The position numbers and the translations under genes are program-made. From NCBI RefSeq assembly GCF_000346465.2, contig NC_034014.1, forward strand, positions 4,612,461-4,676,460: a stretch of 64,000 nucleotides of DNA. Direction: 5' to 3'. This DNA comes from Prunus persica (Eukaryota; Streptophyta; Magnoliopsida; Rosales; Rosaceae). Shown in pieces: positions 1-11,567 of the stretch; position 1 is the stretch's first letter, and the number at the start of each line of letters is the position of its first letter. Below the pieces are notes generated by a model, which saw only the letters and a program-made list of their open reading frames with translations, was not told where the DNA came from and did no database searches.

Positions 1-34
1 GCTCTTCGTCCGTAAACCTGAACCGAAACCTTAG

Positions 35-515
35 GGTCCCGTTTAGTTCATTGGAAAGGAGACTTGAGAATGGGAAATCAATTGTTTTCCCATGTTTGGT
101 AAGTCCAGGCATGAAAAATCGTTTCCTGGCCCAAGGGAAAGTAGGGGGAAAGTGAAGCCATCCTCCCAACTTGGGTTTTGTTTTCCCTCCTCATGGGAAA
201 ATTTGGGAAAATGAGTTAATATTAAATAAACATTTTTTATGACAATTTTGTCCCCATTAACAATTTAGAATTACAATAAATCATTAAATGCATTCTTTTT
301 TTAGTTGATTTAATATGGGTATAATTAAACATTTATATCAACTTTATTTTCCATTCCTACTCAAAACAAGCATGGGAAATGAAATAAAGCGATATCTCTC
401 GGTTACTTTCCCAGCATTACCAAACGTGGGAAATGAATCTTCCATTTCCCATTCCTTGGGAAATGACATGGGAAATGTTTTCCCCTCAAATTCATTCCGT
501 GAACCAAACAGGGCC
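35..515. mobile_element. MITE-like repeat, Tourist/PIF-like ends
   Basis: The ends form an imperfect terminal inverted repeat: GGTCCCGTTTAGTTCA at the left and, read inward from the right, GGCCCTGTTTGGTTCA. Both ends are flanked by TAG, a possible 3-bp target duplication. Inside, TGGGAAA and its complement TTTCCC recur many times in both directions, so the repeat could fold on itself. No credible coding frame is present. The GGCCCTGTTTGG end resembles Tourist-type elements, but TAG is not the usual TWA duplication, so class assignment is tentative. Confidence 0.5.
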
Positions 516-518
516 TAG

Positions 519-1700
519 AGGTAATGAATCCATTGATAAAACCACCAAGTCTGATCAGTTATCTTCTTCGCCCCTCACTTTGTGTATAATCTATTCCAAC
601 AATGGGTGTAATATGTTGAAAATCACAAAAGGCATTTCAACAAATAAGCCTTAATATTATTCAGGAGATGATTTGTACTCTTCGTCCCACACATCCGTTG
701 AAGTCTTAAAAGTCAGTACTGCGGTGCAGCCAAAGCAGAGGCATCATGGGCGAAAAGAAAATATGGTCTTAGTAAGCCTTTTTGCAAGGAAACATTTTAC
801 GCATAAACATTTGCATGGCTTGCATAAATCAATGTTCAACGGAAACAGTGAACAATCGAGGGCGGAAAGAAATTCCTTATGTGAAAATTACTTTTATGTA
901 ATTGCCCTATTGTAATCTTTTGTTAGTAATAAAATTCCGACAATTAAAAAAAAAAAAAAAAAAAAAGATGAAAAGAGGAGCTTTGTGGGAGGCTGGACGG
1001 GCTCCAAACCAGCCAAAGTTTTCCAACCCAATCAATTCCAGCTGTTCGATTGCCTCATCCATCGAGCTGTGACGATGATGGTGGCGGCAACGACAACAGC
1101 CATGGAATGTCAAACTATACACTAAAAAATCGGTTTTCCTGTAGTTCGTAAAAATAAAAATTTATAAATAAATAAAATGAAAAAAAAAAAAAAAACAACT
1201 GCATTCTAGACATGTAGCCCCAATTCCCAGAATCTGTAAAAGAGAGCACTCCGAGGCAAAAATAAATGAATAAAAGAGAATCCCAGACAAAGAAAATTAA
1301 TGGATAAAAGAGAGCACTCCTATAAAGGTGTTAACAGTATTGTGTTACAAAGCAGCTTCAGTTTTGTAAATGACTTACTCTTCCTAACCTTCGCGTAGGA
1401 CACAAGTACAAATTGAATCAACCATAATTGCTATAATTCTCTGTTTCTATTTTCAGTTGCATTATGGAATAGTTTCAATTTTCTACATCGTTCACTCTTC
1501 CTACCTTTTCGTGTAGAGTGGCAAGTACAAATTGAAACAAACACGCTGTTCCTCCTAAATTGAAAACTTTGCAGCCTTGCCAGAAGCCTAGAAAAGGAAA
1601 AGGAGTATAACAATACAAGAAGTTATAAAGATGCATTAGTAATGCTAACTATGAGACTTCAGTGCCAGAGCAGCTGTTTACCCCTTGACAGGAGCATTCT
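519..1700. other. Intergenic, no gene recognised
   Basis: I see no gene with family features here. At 928-966 AATAAA is followed about 12 bases later by some 20 A residues, the layout of a polyadenylated transcript end, which may mark a retroposed cDNA end or simply an A-rich tract. Two imperfect direct copies of a block of about 50 bp lie near 1375-1430 and 1490-1545. The right part probably holds the 3' untranslated region of the RAD51D-like gene. Confidence 0.4.
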
Positions 1701-4133
1701 TCAGCTAATCTGAACCATAAGCGAAAAAAAACGAATTATTTGCAACAAGGGAGGAAAACAAGTAATAGTAGTAAAGCTGTGCGCAAATCCGGTTTAAACA
1801 GTATATGCACCACAATCACGATAAATGCGGATAAGTTTACCATAGATGGGTGTCTTAGCACTGAAATACTCCGGACATTGTTTCCATGATCACCAGAAAG
1901 TAGAAGCCTCACATGTGGGATGCTCTTCCAGGTCTGTCCAAGGGCCGGGTTTTGGAATACCTCTTTCCCCACCCACTGTGTGATTGGTCACCTTCACATT
2001 TATTTCATTTATAGAATTATTGCGAAGGTGAAAGCATAAACTAAAGACCTATTCAATGAACCCTTTCAAACTAAATTTACTGTCATGATAAATAAAATGA
2101 TGATGGAGACGCAAATAAGCTTGAAGCGGAAATGGAAACTGATCCAAGCTTTAAAAATTTATAAACATTATATTTTCTACATGTCAAAATGAACTTTACA
2201 GAACCACAGCTTTTCTATGTTAATTTTAAGAGGGCAGTGGTTCACCTGTGGATTATGTTAAGCTGAGAATTGTGCATAACATGTATCCAAGAGAAAACTT
2301 ACCAGTACCGCAACATTATGCTCATGTGCTAATTTCTTTAACATATACCCAGCAGATATCATCAAGGCACGTCCTGCAGTTATTCCACAAGCATGAGTCA
2401 ATGAGCTCTCATCTTCACGAGTTGCATATGACATTTTTGAGTTGTATGAATGGACAAATATGAAAATTAGAAAACATTTCTACTGAAGTGAACCTTCTTT
2501 GGATGAAAAACAATTTCTTAAAAATGAAAAAAAAAGAAGAGAGAAGGAAAGACATTAACGAAACAAACAAGAAACTGAAGAAAACTGTGATTTGCATACA
2601 ATGATCTATACCCTGTGAACCACTGTTCCCAAGAATCGGGGTAATTAATGAAGAGATCGAATCAACAATAAGTAACCGGACCTGCCCTCCTTTCTGCAGC
2701 TGGAACCAGATCATATGTTCAATAAAAGTAAAATTTGAAACTCTATCCAGAAATGGGAAGGAAATTCATCTTGTCAATGTGAACCTGAGATGGAAAATTG
2801 ATCACTAGCCGATGTAACACGTTGAACATTGTAAAGATGTCAAACACAGAATGGCATACAATGCTGTTCATTATCCTCTGAAAAATTCTTTTTCCAGCCT
2901 ACAGTTAAAATCAATGTAGATAGTATCAGAGAGTGCAGTAGTTCACTTGTATAAAAGGGCTAACTGAAACAAACAAAATAAAGAAAATTCTACTCTAAAA
3001 CTGATGGTATGACCTCATCAAAGGCACAGCCAGCGATATGACCAACAAACTGGGCAATTCGTTGGGGTGAGAAAGAGTTGCCTGTGTCCAGGTATACAAC
3101 ATTACCCATTTGCTTCGTTGCAACATTTGAAGCAGCAAGTAGGCAAACCTGAACATTACCAAGAATTTAAATATACTTTTCAACTGTTGTTACCAGTATC
3201 TGTGCAAATATCATACGATTACTCAGGGTATTGTCACAAATATAAATAGTGAATTAGTGATATGCTTAAATCTTTATTAGGTTATCACAAAGTAGGCGCA
3301 GCACAGTGTACTTAAGCAATGACATCCCAACCCAAATAAAAGATTGTGACATGTAAACTGAAAATTTGAAATCATTGCTATCATAACCTTATGTAATTGC
3401 TGAAAAAAGTGAATTACTTACTTGTGTTTTACCACAAGAAGATGGCCCAACAATTTCAGTTAATTGTCCCTCACGTAATCCGCCTCCTAGTAACAAATCA
3501 ATTCTGGTTCATGGCAACCCGAAAAACATTACATTTAGTATTACCAAAAGTCTAAAAGCAGTGAAAGGAATAAGTCAGTGTTTGGGCTAAGCATACCCTT
3601 CACGCCCAGTTGACAGTACATGCTTGTTATGTAGAGCATCATCTAAAAGCTCCAAACCATTCAACCATGGTTGATGCTGAGTGTCAATAATAGAGAGGAC
3701 CTGAGTAATGCCCTGCTAGCCCAAACATAACATGATATAATTGTTTAAAGTGAATGTATCTTTGTTAAAACATAACATGAATCTGTGCAAAATAAAATTC
3801 TAATGGGGAAAAAAAAACCTGCTTTAGTTTCTCAGATGTAGGCTGTTGTTCTGCAAATGCAGCTAATTCATAGAGGTCATGAATGAGGAAATCTTCCACT
3901 GCACCAAATAGAAAAAAAGACAGAAAATTGAACTTGTGCTATTCATATTCTCTATTGGGTATCAAAATCCAAGAGACCCCAAATAGAAATTTATGTACTT
4001 TATTGGGTTTAAAGCAAATTTTACAAGTGATGGAATGGAACTCACCTGAGAAAATACCGTGAGAGGCGCAAAAGGCCTGGAAATTGGGGTCGAGTATTGG
4101 GTACTCTGCCTCCAAAGCTTTCAACGGTGCCAT
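1701..4133 (-). CDS. RAD51D: RAD51D-type RecA-family recombinase, with apparent frameshift
   Basis: RAD51 paralogs are nuclear ATPases that help load RAD51 during homologous recombination repair. I read nine clear exons on the minus strand: 4046-4133, 3819-3898, 3597-3712, 3422-3503, 3014-3148, 2785-2877, 2612-2699, 2303-2373 and 1841-1991. All have AG/GT borders and a continuous frame up to exon 9. Exon 4 carries the Walker A motif GPSSCGKTQ, exon 5 has YLDTGNSFS, exon 7 has the Walker B stretch [16 protein letters not shown], and exon 9 starts VTNHTVGG and later encodes [12 protein letters not shown]. These match plant RAD51D rather than RAD51 or XRCC3. In exon 9 these two blocks sit in different frames; one extra G in the run 1937-1939 would explain it. 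The final tiny exon ending at 1701 is a guess. The expected length is a little over 300 aa. The frameshift may be an assembly error or a real lesion. Confidence 0.8.
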
Positions 4134-4784
4134 TTCTTTCACGTTCTCCTTTACAATATCCACACAACACAATTGTCTAAACTCAAATCGCAACGCAATG
4201 CTGTAGAAAAAAGCGTTTGTTCAATTTACTTAACTGGCCTAGTTTCCCACTTTTTCTTTCGGTTGGGTTTTGCTTTCACGGAAACGCAGAAAGAAACGTT
4301 TTTTCAAAAAGAAAAAAATTATATATTTTAAGTGGAACTAGGAGCAGAAATGGGAGTGGAAAATTGGGAATGTTAATTTTCAATTCTTATTCATTGGTGG
4401 GTCATTCGAATTTTGGCATCTCTTTCAAAGTTAAGAATAGAAATAGAATTATAAGTGGGTCATTCAAATTTAGCATTTTTTTTCAAGTATTTACTCGTGC
4501 ATCCGACTAATGTCTTAGTTCAAATGTTTGTATAAGAAAAAGGAAGAGATGAATAACTAATTGGTAACATAACTGTGTTGTATGAATCATTGTTTAAAAT
4601 TGGACTTGTAATATTTAAAGAGTATGTCTTGGATTTAACTATGCAATTAGTTTATATATTCTTGTTAAGATATGATATACATGTATTTGTACTACTGTTC
4701 TTCTTCTCTAGGCTGCTATTTTGTACTATATTATATATCAAACACCGCGGGGCGGGTGCGTCAAGAGTCAAAGACGACTTGACC
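4134..4784. other. Upstream region of RAD51D-like gene
   Basis: This AT-rich stretch separates the start codon of the minus-strand recombinase gene from the first Harbinger element. It should contain the promoter. I recognise no gene and no repeat with clear ends in it. Confidence 0.4.
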
Positions 4785-5311
4785 TTAGAGCATTTCCACC
4801 AGTTGCCTCTTGCCATGGCAAGATTAGCCCTAGGGCAGGCACTATTCACGTGAATAGTGGCAGCCCTAGCCTCCTCCAGCAAAATGTGTTTCCAGCAGTT
4901 GGGGCTTGCCATGGCAAATACTATTCATTTTTTTTTTCACAACTTTGTTTACTTAAACAATTAATTTGGATAATATTTTCGGATAAGATTTTTGGGTTCC
5001 TACGTGTCAATACTATTCATATCGGATAAGATTTTCGGTTTCAAATTTCAGATAAATTTCAAATTTCAGATACATTTCAAAATTCAAATTTCAGATACAT
5101 TTCGAAATTCAAATTTCAGATAAATTTGAAATTTGAAATTTCATTTGAATTTCAAATTTCAGATAAGATTTTCACCCTCTAAGATTGCGCCGCGTGTCAT
5201 ATCTATCTATGTACATTTTTCTATAAAATCAGAGGTTCAGCTCATACCTCCCACACCAGTTCTTCTCTACATTTCTATTTCTCAAATTTTAGATTTCATT
5301 CTCCATTCTCA

Positions 5312-6653
5312 ATGGCAGACATGGAAGAGGTTTTGGAGAGGCAAGAGCGAGAAACTAGAGAAAGAATGCGTAGACGAGCTGCAAGCAAAAGGGCGCAAAG
5401 AGAACTAGATGAGCAACTTGGCATAGTAGTTGCTTTGCTGGAGGAAGAAAAGCAGGCTCGCCGTGGTTCACGAGAAGGCCATCGCCCAAATGTGGACAGA
5501 CATAGACATTCCCGGGGTAAGAATCTTATGGAAGATTATTTTATCCCACAATCTCTGTACTTTGATGTTCATTTTCGAGGGAGATATAGAATGCAACCCC
5601 ATTTGTTCAAAAAAAATCATGCATGATATTTGCAATTATGATGAATATTTTGTTCAAAAGAGAAATTGTGCTGGAAATTTAGGACTTCTTCCAGAGCAGA
5701 AGTTCACAGCTGTGATACGAATGTTGGCGTATGAGTCATCTGCTAATCAGGTGGATTAGATTGCTCGGATGGGGAAGTCCACTGTTTTGGAGAGCTTGGT
5801 GCGATTTTGTGATGCAGTGGAAACTCTGTACACCAGAGACTACCTCCGCAGACCTACGCCCAGGGACCTGCAAAGGCTTCTCCAAAAAGCTGAGTCTCGA
5901 GGATTCCCTAGCATGATTGATAGCATTGACTGCATGCACTGGCAGTGGAAAAATTGTCCAACTGCTTGGCAAGAGGACTACGGAAATAGAAAAGGGCAGA
6001 AAAGTATCATCTTGGAAGCAGTTGCTGGTTTTGATACATGAGTTGGGCACACCTTCTTCGGAGTTGCCGGATCTCAAAACGATTTGAATGTCCTAGGTCA
6101 ATCCCCGGTGTTCAATGATGTTTTGAGAGGTGAAACCCCAAATATCACATATGAAATTAACAATACCATCTACCAGACCGGGTATTATCTAGCTGATGGC
6201 ATATACCCGAGGTGGACAACATTTGTGAAAACAATTCCACATCCCCGATCCCATAAGCAAAAATTTTTTGCTCGCTATCAAGAGGGATACAGAAAAGATG
6301 TTGAGAGGTGCTTTGGTATCCTTCAAGCTCGGTGGGCTATTATCAAGGGCGCGGCACGTCTATTTGACGAGAAGGTGCTTAGGAGTATAATGATGACTTG
6401 TATCATCCTCCATAACATGATTGTGGAAGATGAATATGATTACGATGCTGATGACGTGTATGAACCAAATCCCATGGACACGGCCCTAACACGAATTTAT
6501 GAAAAACCAGTGGGGCCAAATGGAGAAGCAGTGCAGCATGAACCGTTGGTTAGAGACGGTAGTTTCATGCCCCGTATGATTGATCGCTACACGGAGATGC
6601 AATCGTCGTATATTCATGAACACCGTCAAGTTGACTGCATTTATGGACGGTGA
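5312..6653 (+). pseudogene. Harbinger transposase (DDE_Tnp_4 type), broken
   Basis: The reading frame begins MADMEEVLERQERETRER and resembles plant Harbinger transposases, the nuclease that cuts and inserts the element. Catalytic candidates are visible: the first Asp in SIDCMHWQWKN, the second in YYLADGIYPRW, and the Glu in RKDVERCFGILQARW. The C-terminal block ILHNMIVEDE is also typical. The frame is lost at an A-run near 5608-5618, has an in-frame TAG near 5757 (after SSANQVD) and a TGA near 6039 (after EAVAGFDT). These lesions leave an inactive gene, although the triad itself is preserved in the fragments. The start at 5312 was chosen because the copy at 12414 begins with the equivalent methionine. 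Confidence 0.88.
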
Positions 6654-7032
6654 AAGGCAATGAAGGAAATGAAGGTGAATAAAGTGAAGTGAAGAAGTTG
6701 TTTTTATTTTATTATGTTTATGTTGTATGTTGTTTATTTTTTGTTGTGAGTGGGTTGTTTATGTTTTATGCTTTGGTTGTGGGTTGTTTATTTTTTATGC
6801 TTTGGTTGTGGTTTGTTTTTTATGTATGGAATGTTTTGAATAAAAAGGATTTTTGTTGAATATTTTCTTTATTGACTAAAAGAAAAGCAATACAACTAAT
6901 AATAAAATAAAATACATAAATTAAACAAAACAAAAAATACAATGAAATCAAAGGTACATGAATTAAAGAAAACAAAAAATACAATGAAATCAAAGGCAAG
7001 TAAACTAAGACATGAAAGGCAAACAAACTATT

Positions 7033-8135
7033 TTAATGGTTTCCATCATTTAACCAATCCGTGTTGCTAGGTCCATCGTCACGAAAAAGTCTTCGTCTCA
7101 TAACATCCCTTCGTTCTAGCTTCCAAAATTGTTTTGTTTCAGGGGACATATGGCTTGTATCCATGGCCATGGTTTCCCGATCTTTTTTTTCAATGTTTTG
7201 TTCGCGTACATACTCCCTTTCTTTGCGTACATACTCCCTTTCTTTTGCATATTCTACTTGAATAGCCATATCGTGCTCTTGTTGTTTCAAGTCCATTTCA
7301 ATTCTTATGGCTTGGTGCTTTGAAAGTTCCTCCAAAAATTGAGATGCATTCTTGCTAGAATTACTCCCTCTCTTCGCCTTCGCCGCCTTCCTCCCAATAG
7401 GCCTTGGATTATTTTCAATGGGTGACTCGGTACTCATCGGGGAATTCATAGGTGAATCCGATGCTGGCGTCTCATGAAGTGGAGTCTCGTTCAAGACTAC
7501 CGTCGGACCGGTTGGAATAATTTGAAATCTCTTACAAGTCTTCACCACCTCCCAACAATGGGTATGGTTGAAACTTTTTTTCCCTTGGCCAGTAGCACCA
7601 AACCACATTTGTGCTTGTATAATCTATAAAAAAAATGAAATGAAAATGCAAGAGAATTTTTAAAATATTGGCAATGCAACCTGTAAAAAAAAACTAATGG
7701 AAATTAAAGAAATAATAAAAAAAATGCAACATGTATTAAAAAAAACTAGAGACATATTAACAAAATATATAAATTGCAAGAAACATTTAAATAAAAATTA
7801 ATATGACATAGAAATTAATAGAAGAAAAATGACAAATAATTTACCTCACTGCTAAGATTTTCTCCGCTTCGATGGTTGTCAATCGCTTTTGCTAAGGCAT
7901 TTCTCCATTTCCCCAACTCTTTATTAAGAACTTTCCACCTACTGGATAATGCCATTTCTGTACGTGTAGAACCAATTGCCCTTTCACAAAATGCTTGATG
8001 AATTTTTTTTCACATATGAGAAAATTTAATCTCATTGCCCGTTACGGGACAATGACTAACTTGGACCCAAGCCTCACACAAGCTAACATCTTCCATCATG
8101 CTCCATGCCCCTCCATTTTCATTAGAAGAACCCAT
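7033..8135 (-). pseudogene. Harbinger ORF1 (Myb/SANT-like DNA-binding protein), broken
   Basis: This is the second gene of the Harbinger element, a DNA-binding helper for the transposase. Two exons are visible: 7845-8135 beginning MGSSNENGGAWSMMEDVS, and 7033-7623 beginning IIQAQMWFGATGQGKKSF. The intron has GTAA..TAG borders. The N-terminal part has the Trp-rich trihelix/SANT pattern (EDVSLCEAWVQVS, SSRWKVLNKELGKW) and the C-terminal part is a charged coiled region (RKEREYVREQNIEKKD). A TGA replaces a Trp codon just after KFSHM in exon 1; copy 2 has TGG at the same place. Proteins like this are often labelled glutathione S-transferase T3-like in databases, which is misleading because no GST fold is evident. 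Confidence 0.82.
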
Positions 8136-8702
8136 AATATGCTAGAAAAAAATTACAACTTCAAAGTGAAAAAATATTGAATAGAAAGTGAATAAATTTT
8201 GAGGAGAAAGTGAACAATAGTAGAAGGAGAAGAAAATATATGAGGATTTGGTGTTAAAAGTGAAGAGTATTGGTTGGTATTTATACACAAAAAATTCAAT
8301 AATTTTTGTGTATTTTTTTAAAAAAAATTCGATTTTTTTTCAATTTTTTATTGCAGAAAAATTGGCTGCCGTTGGATTGAAGAAAAAATTCCAATCGGAG
8401 CGACCAGAGGCTGCCACATGTCAAGTACCCGTTGGCGGCCACTGTAGCGGTGATTTGAAATTTTATTTAACGTTGGCGCGTGCATTGCGTAAAAAAAATT
8501 CAAAACCTCCAGGGCTGACGCCAGCATGGTGTCAGCAATTTTGTCCGCGCCCTCGGGCCCGAGCTCAGGCCGAAATCGCCTTCGGACCTGCCCGTTTTGG
8601 TGGCCCCCACGCTCGCCCGGGCTGAGTCTTGACTGCTAGACTTCGTTTTTTCACCCAAACCCCCCCAGTCCGAGTCCAACAGCACTGCTGGACTTGCTCT
8701 TA

Positions 8703-9066
8703 GACTCTACCAAAAACAAAAGGACTTGGACCTTAGACGGCATTTCTCTTATTTTGGCGATGCATACACGGCAGTGCCATGCAACACACGTTTCTTCATG
8801 AAACTGCCATGTACCATCTTCATTGACCCGGTGAATTGACGATTCCCAAATGAAAACAAAAACAAAAACCAAAAGAAAAATGAAAAACTACAGTTCAAAG
8901 TTCAAAACGATAGCAATCACAGATGAATTTTCAGGTGAACTTAGGACCATTTTTTATTTACACAAGAATACTGCCAAGATAATATTAACAAAACACAACA
9001 GTTGATTTTGTTTGAATCCAAAAATAATAATTTTCAATTTTATTTTACCAGGGTTTTTTCTTGGTG

Positions 9067-9107
<41 letters not shown>

Positions 9108-9237
9108 ATTCTCATTTAAAAATGATGTAATATGACAGATATACCCCTGTATACATCGAGCTATTTTGGCAAGGGTTTTGCACCTACTGCATATACATAT
9201 TTGTAAATTCTCAAATTTCCCAGTTGAGTTTTATCTT
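8703..9237. other. Intergenic upstream of the copper transporter
   Basis: No gene is recognised. A (TA)16 microsatellite runs from 9072 to 9103. The region between the right end of Harbinger copy 1 and the COPT start codon is about 720 bp, so it contains whatever promoter the transporter retains. Confidence 0.5.
9072..9103. repeat. (TA)16 microsatellite
   Basis: Uninterrupted TA run about 200 bp upstream of the COPT TATA box. Confidence 0.95.
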
Positions 9238-9238
9238 T

Positions 9239-9307
9239 GTACTACACATTACGAGCCCCAATGTGTACGAACAGATTCATTAAGACACCCTAATATCCTT
9301 ATAAATA
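9239..9307 (+). promoter_or_regulatory. Putative COPT promoter: two GTAC motifs and TATA box
   Basis: A TATA box (TATAAATA) lies at 9300-9307, about 115 bp before the start codon. GTAC occurs at 9239-9242 and 9265-9268, 26 bp apart and just upstream of the TATA box. GTAC is the core of the copper-response element bound by SPL7, which activates COPT genes under copper shortage in Arabidopsis. The motif is only four bases, so paired position near the TATA box is the only supporting argument. Confidence 0.5.
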
Positions 9308-9374
9308 CCCCCAACTAAATACATTTAGAGCCCTCACTCATTTCAAGTTTTCAAACCCCAAACACAAGCAAAAT

Positions 9375-9377
<3 letters not shown>

Positions 9378-9421
<44 letters not shown>
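9378..9421 (+). repeat. (GA)22 microsatellite abutting the COPT start codon
   Basis: An unbroken GA dinucleotide run of about 44 bases ends directly at the ATG, so it forms the last part of the 5' untranslated leader. GA tracts in plant leaders can bind GAGA-binding (BBR/BPC) proteins and are length-polymorphic. Confidence 0.95.
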
Positions 9422-9425
<4 letters not shown>

Positions 9426-9891
9426 AGGTATGGAACATGGGCATATGGGAGTCATGGCATCACCATCATCCATGATGAGCGGCTCAAATGGGATGATGCA
9501 CCATAAGATGATGATGCACATGACCTTCTTCTGGGGCACGAACGCCGAGGTGCTCTTCTCCAAGTGGCCAGGCTCAAGCACCGGCATGTATTACGTGTGT
9601 CTGCTCTTTGTCTTTGCCCTAGCTGTCATCGTCGAGTGGCTGTCTCATTGTCGTTTAATCAAGGCTGGCTCAAGCGACGTCGTTTGTGGACTGGCCCAGA
9701 CTTTCCTGCATACCATTAGGGTTGGGCTGGCTTATATGGTCATGTTGGCCGTCATGTCGTTTAATGTTGGTGTGTTTCTTGTGGCTGTTGCTGGGCACAC
9801 TGTTGGGTTCTTGCTGTTTGGGAGTAGGGTTTTCAAGAAACCAGATCCTGAGGATGAAAAGGACTCTGATCTTCCTCCTATGAGTTGTTGA
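9421..9891 (+). CDS. Copper transporter, COPT/Ctr family
   Basis: The 156-aa intronless protein belongs to the Ctr/COPT family, trimeric channels that carry Cu(I) into the cytosol across the plasma membrane or out of the vacuole. The N-terminal tail is rich in Met and His (MEGMEHGHMG, then MMHHKMMMHMTFFWG), which hand copper to the pore. Three membrane segments follow, at about residues 58-76, 101-120 and 121-137. Segment 2 has the Mets of the MxxxM pattern (YMVMLAVM) and segment 3 has GxxxG (GHTVG). A Cys close to the C-terminus (PPMSC) is consistent with the metal-handing tail. The start follows a GA repeat and has G at -3 and +4. The gene sits between two inverted Harbinger elements. It most resembles COPT1/2/6-type transporters; which one cannot be told from sequence alone. 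Confidence 0.93.
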
Positions 9892-10152
9892 TTATTTTTA
9901 TTAATGGAAATATTAAATGGGGCTTCTTCTTTTTTCTTAATTTTATCGATTTCTTTTCAGATTTTGTTTGGTGGTCTTGAATATAGACGATAGATATTTA
10001 CCAAATTAGTGTTGGCTTCAGAATTTTTGCAGAATTATCTCTTTCTTTTTCAATCCAAGATTTTGATATGTGTGGCTGTGAAGAGGAGGGTGAGCTTTTG
10101 CTCTCATTACAATTAAGTCAAGTCAAGTCAATATTCATTAATGACCATGGGC
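9892..10152. other. COPT 3' region
   Basis: This short AT-rich stretch follows the copper transporter stop codon and ends at the target duplication of Harbinger copy 2. It presumably contains the transporter's 3' untranslated region. I see no gene. Confidence 0.4.
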
Positions 10153-10687
10153 TAAGAGCAACTCCAGCGTAGGGCTGAGCCCAAGGTTGGGGGGGAGAAA
10201 AGAAAAAAAATGACGTTCTAGTGAGGAGTCCAGGCCCGGGTTAGGAGTGGGACCTACGAAGTCGGGCTGGCCTTCAGGCTAGTTTAGTCCGAGCTCGAAC
10301 CCGAGGGGTGATGATGTCATGCGTGATGTCATCGCGTGGTTTAAATTTTTTTTACCGTTGGTGAAATTCATACTCATGTACACTGACGTCAGCCCTCCAC
10401 AAGCTCCAACGATTAGAAGCCACGTGGCAAGCCCTCAGCGCTCCGATCTGCTTTACCTTCTCCAATCCAATGGCTGGCATTTTTTTGACAATAAAATTAT
10501 GAACAAAAATCAAAATTTTTTTAAAAAAATACTAAAAAATTCTGATTTTTTTTTTTCTATAAATACCTATCAATACCCTTCACTTTCAACACCAATCCTC
10601 ATAAATTTTCTTCTACTTCTACTATTATTCACTCTTTATACTCAACATTTTCCTCTCTTTCACCTTGTATTTTTAGTTCTTATCTTT

Positions 10688-11567
10688 ATGGCTTCTTCTA
10701 CCGAAACCGGAGGGGCGTGGAGCACCATGGAAGATGTTTCCTTGTCTGAGGCTTGGCTCCAAGTTTGTCATTGTCCCGTGTCAGGCAATGAGATGAAATT
10801 TTTTCATATGTGGAAAAAAATTCATGCCGAATTTTGTGAAAAAATTCCGGGGTCGACTCAGACGGAAATGGCATTATCTAGTAGGTAGAAAATTCTCAAT
10901 AAAGAGTTGGGAAAATAAAGAGATGCCTTGGCAAAAGCGATGGACAACCATAGAAGCGGGAAAAATCTTAATAACGAGGTAAGTATTTTGTAATTTTTGT
11001 TTTATTAAGTTTAATGTCCTAATATATATATATATTTAATATTTATTGCACTTTCAATATTTTGTTAATATTTCTTGCTTTTCCAATTGTTTCTTAATAT
11101 TTCTTGCACTTCCAATTTATTTGTAAGGTTAATTGCATCTCCATTATTTTTAATTTTTTTTGGTTACTTGCATATCCAATATATTTTCAATATTTCTTGC
11201 ATTTCCTTTTTTTTTTAAATAGATTATTCAAGCAGAGATGTGGTTTGGTGCAACTGAGCAAGGCAAAAAAAGTTTCAGCCATTTTGAATGTTGGGAGGTG
11301 GTAAAATATTGCAAACGCTTCAGAATTATTCCCACGGGTCCCACTATTGTGTTAAACGAGAAGCCACTTCGTGATTCAACGACATCGAATTCACTTATCA
11401 ATTCCCCTATGAGTCAAGACTCACCCATCGAGAAGGAGCCGAGGCCCATTGGCCGAAAGGCTGCGAAAGCAAAGAAAGCGGGTAATTCGAGCAATAATAC
11501 ATCAAAAAATTTGGAGGAAATTGCAAGGCAGCTAGATAATACCCCGTCTGGTAGACCATATTGTTGA
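10688..11567 (+). pseudogene. Harbinger ORF1 (Myb/SANT-like), broken and truncated
   Basis: Exon 1 (10688-10978) begins MASSTETGGAWSTMEDVS and exon 2 (from 11223) begins IIQAEMWFGATEQGKKSF, closely matching ORF1 of copy 1 at 7033-8135. Exon 1 has TAG after MALSSR where copy 1 keeps Trp, and a second stop (TAA) after LNKELGK. The coding sequence leaves the ORF1 homology at about 11530, after NLEEIARQ, and then reads antisense transposase sequence until a stop at 11565-11567. The charged C-terminal region present in copy 1 is lost. Confidence 0.8.

Larger units (their letters stand above)
4788..8699 (+). mobile_element. PIF/Harbinger DNA transposon, copy 1 (decayed)
   Basis: The element is flanked by TTA at 4785-4787 and 8700-8702, the target duplication typical of PIF/Harbinger. 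Its ends read inward GAGCATTTCCACCAG and GAGCAAGTCCAGCAG. It contains the two genes of this superfamily in convergent orientation: a DDE transposase on the plus strand and a Myb/SANT-like ORF1 protein on the minus strand. Subterminal regions hold degenerate AAATTTCAGATA-type repeats (about 5030-5165) and a 20-bp palindrome at 4840-4859 centred on CACGTG. Both genes carry stops or frameshifts, so the copy is not autonomous as it stands. Confidence 0.9.

Noticed and set aside
7033..8135. Glutathione S-transferase T3-like gene
   Set aside because: The database-style name does not fit: no GST fold, and the gene sits in a Harbinger element beside the transposase as ORF1.
9376..9420. CRISPR array or direct repeat system
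   Set aside because: All short repeats in the window are microsatellites or transposon repeats; there are no spaced unique spacers.
9351..9587. Minus-strand ORF across the start of the copper transporter
   Set aside because: It consists largely of the antisense of the GA repeat (Ser-Leu repeats) and overlaps a well-supported gene.
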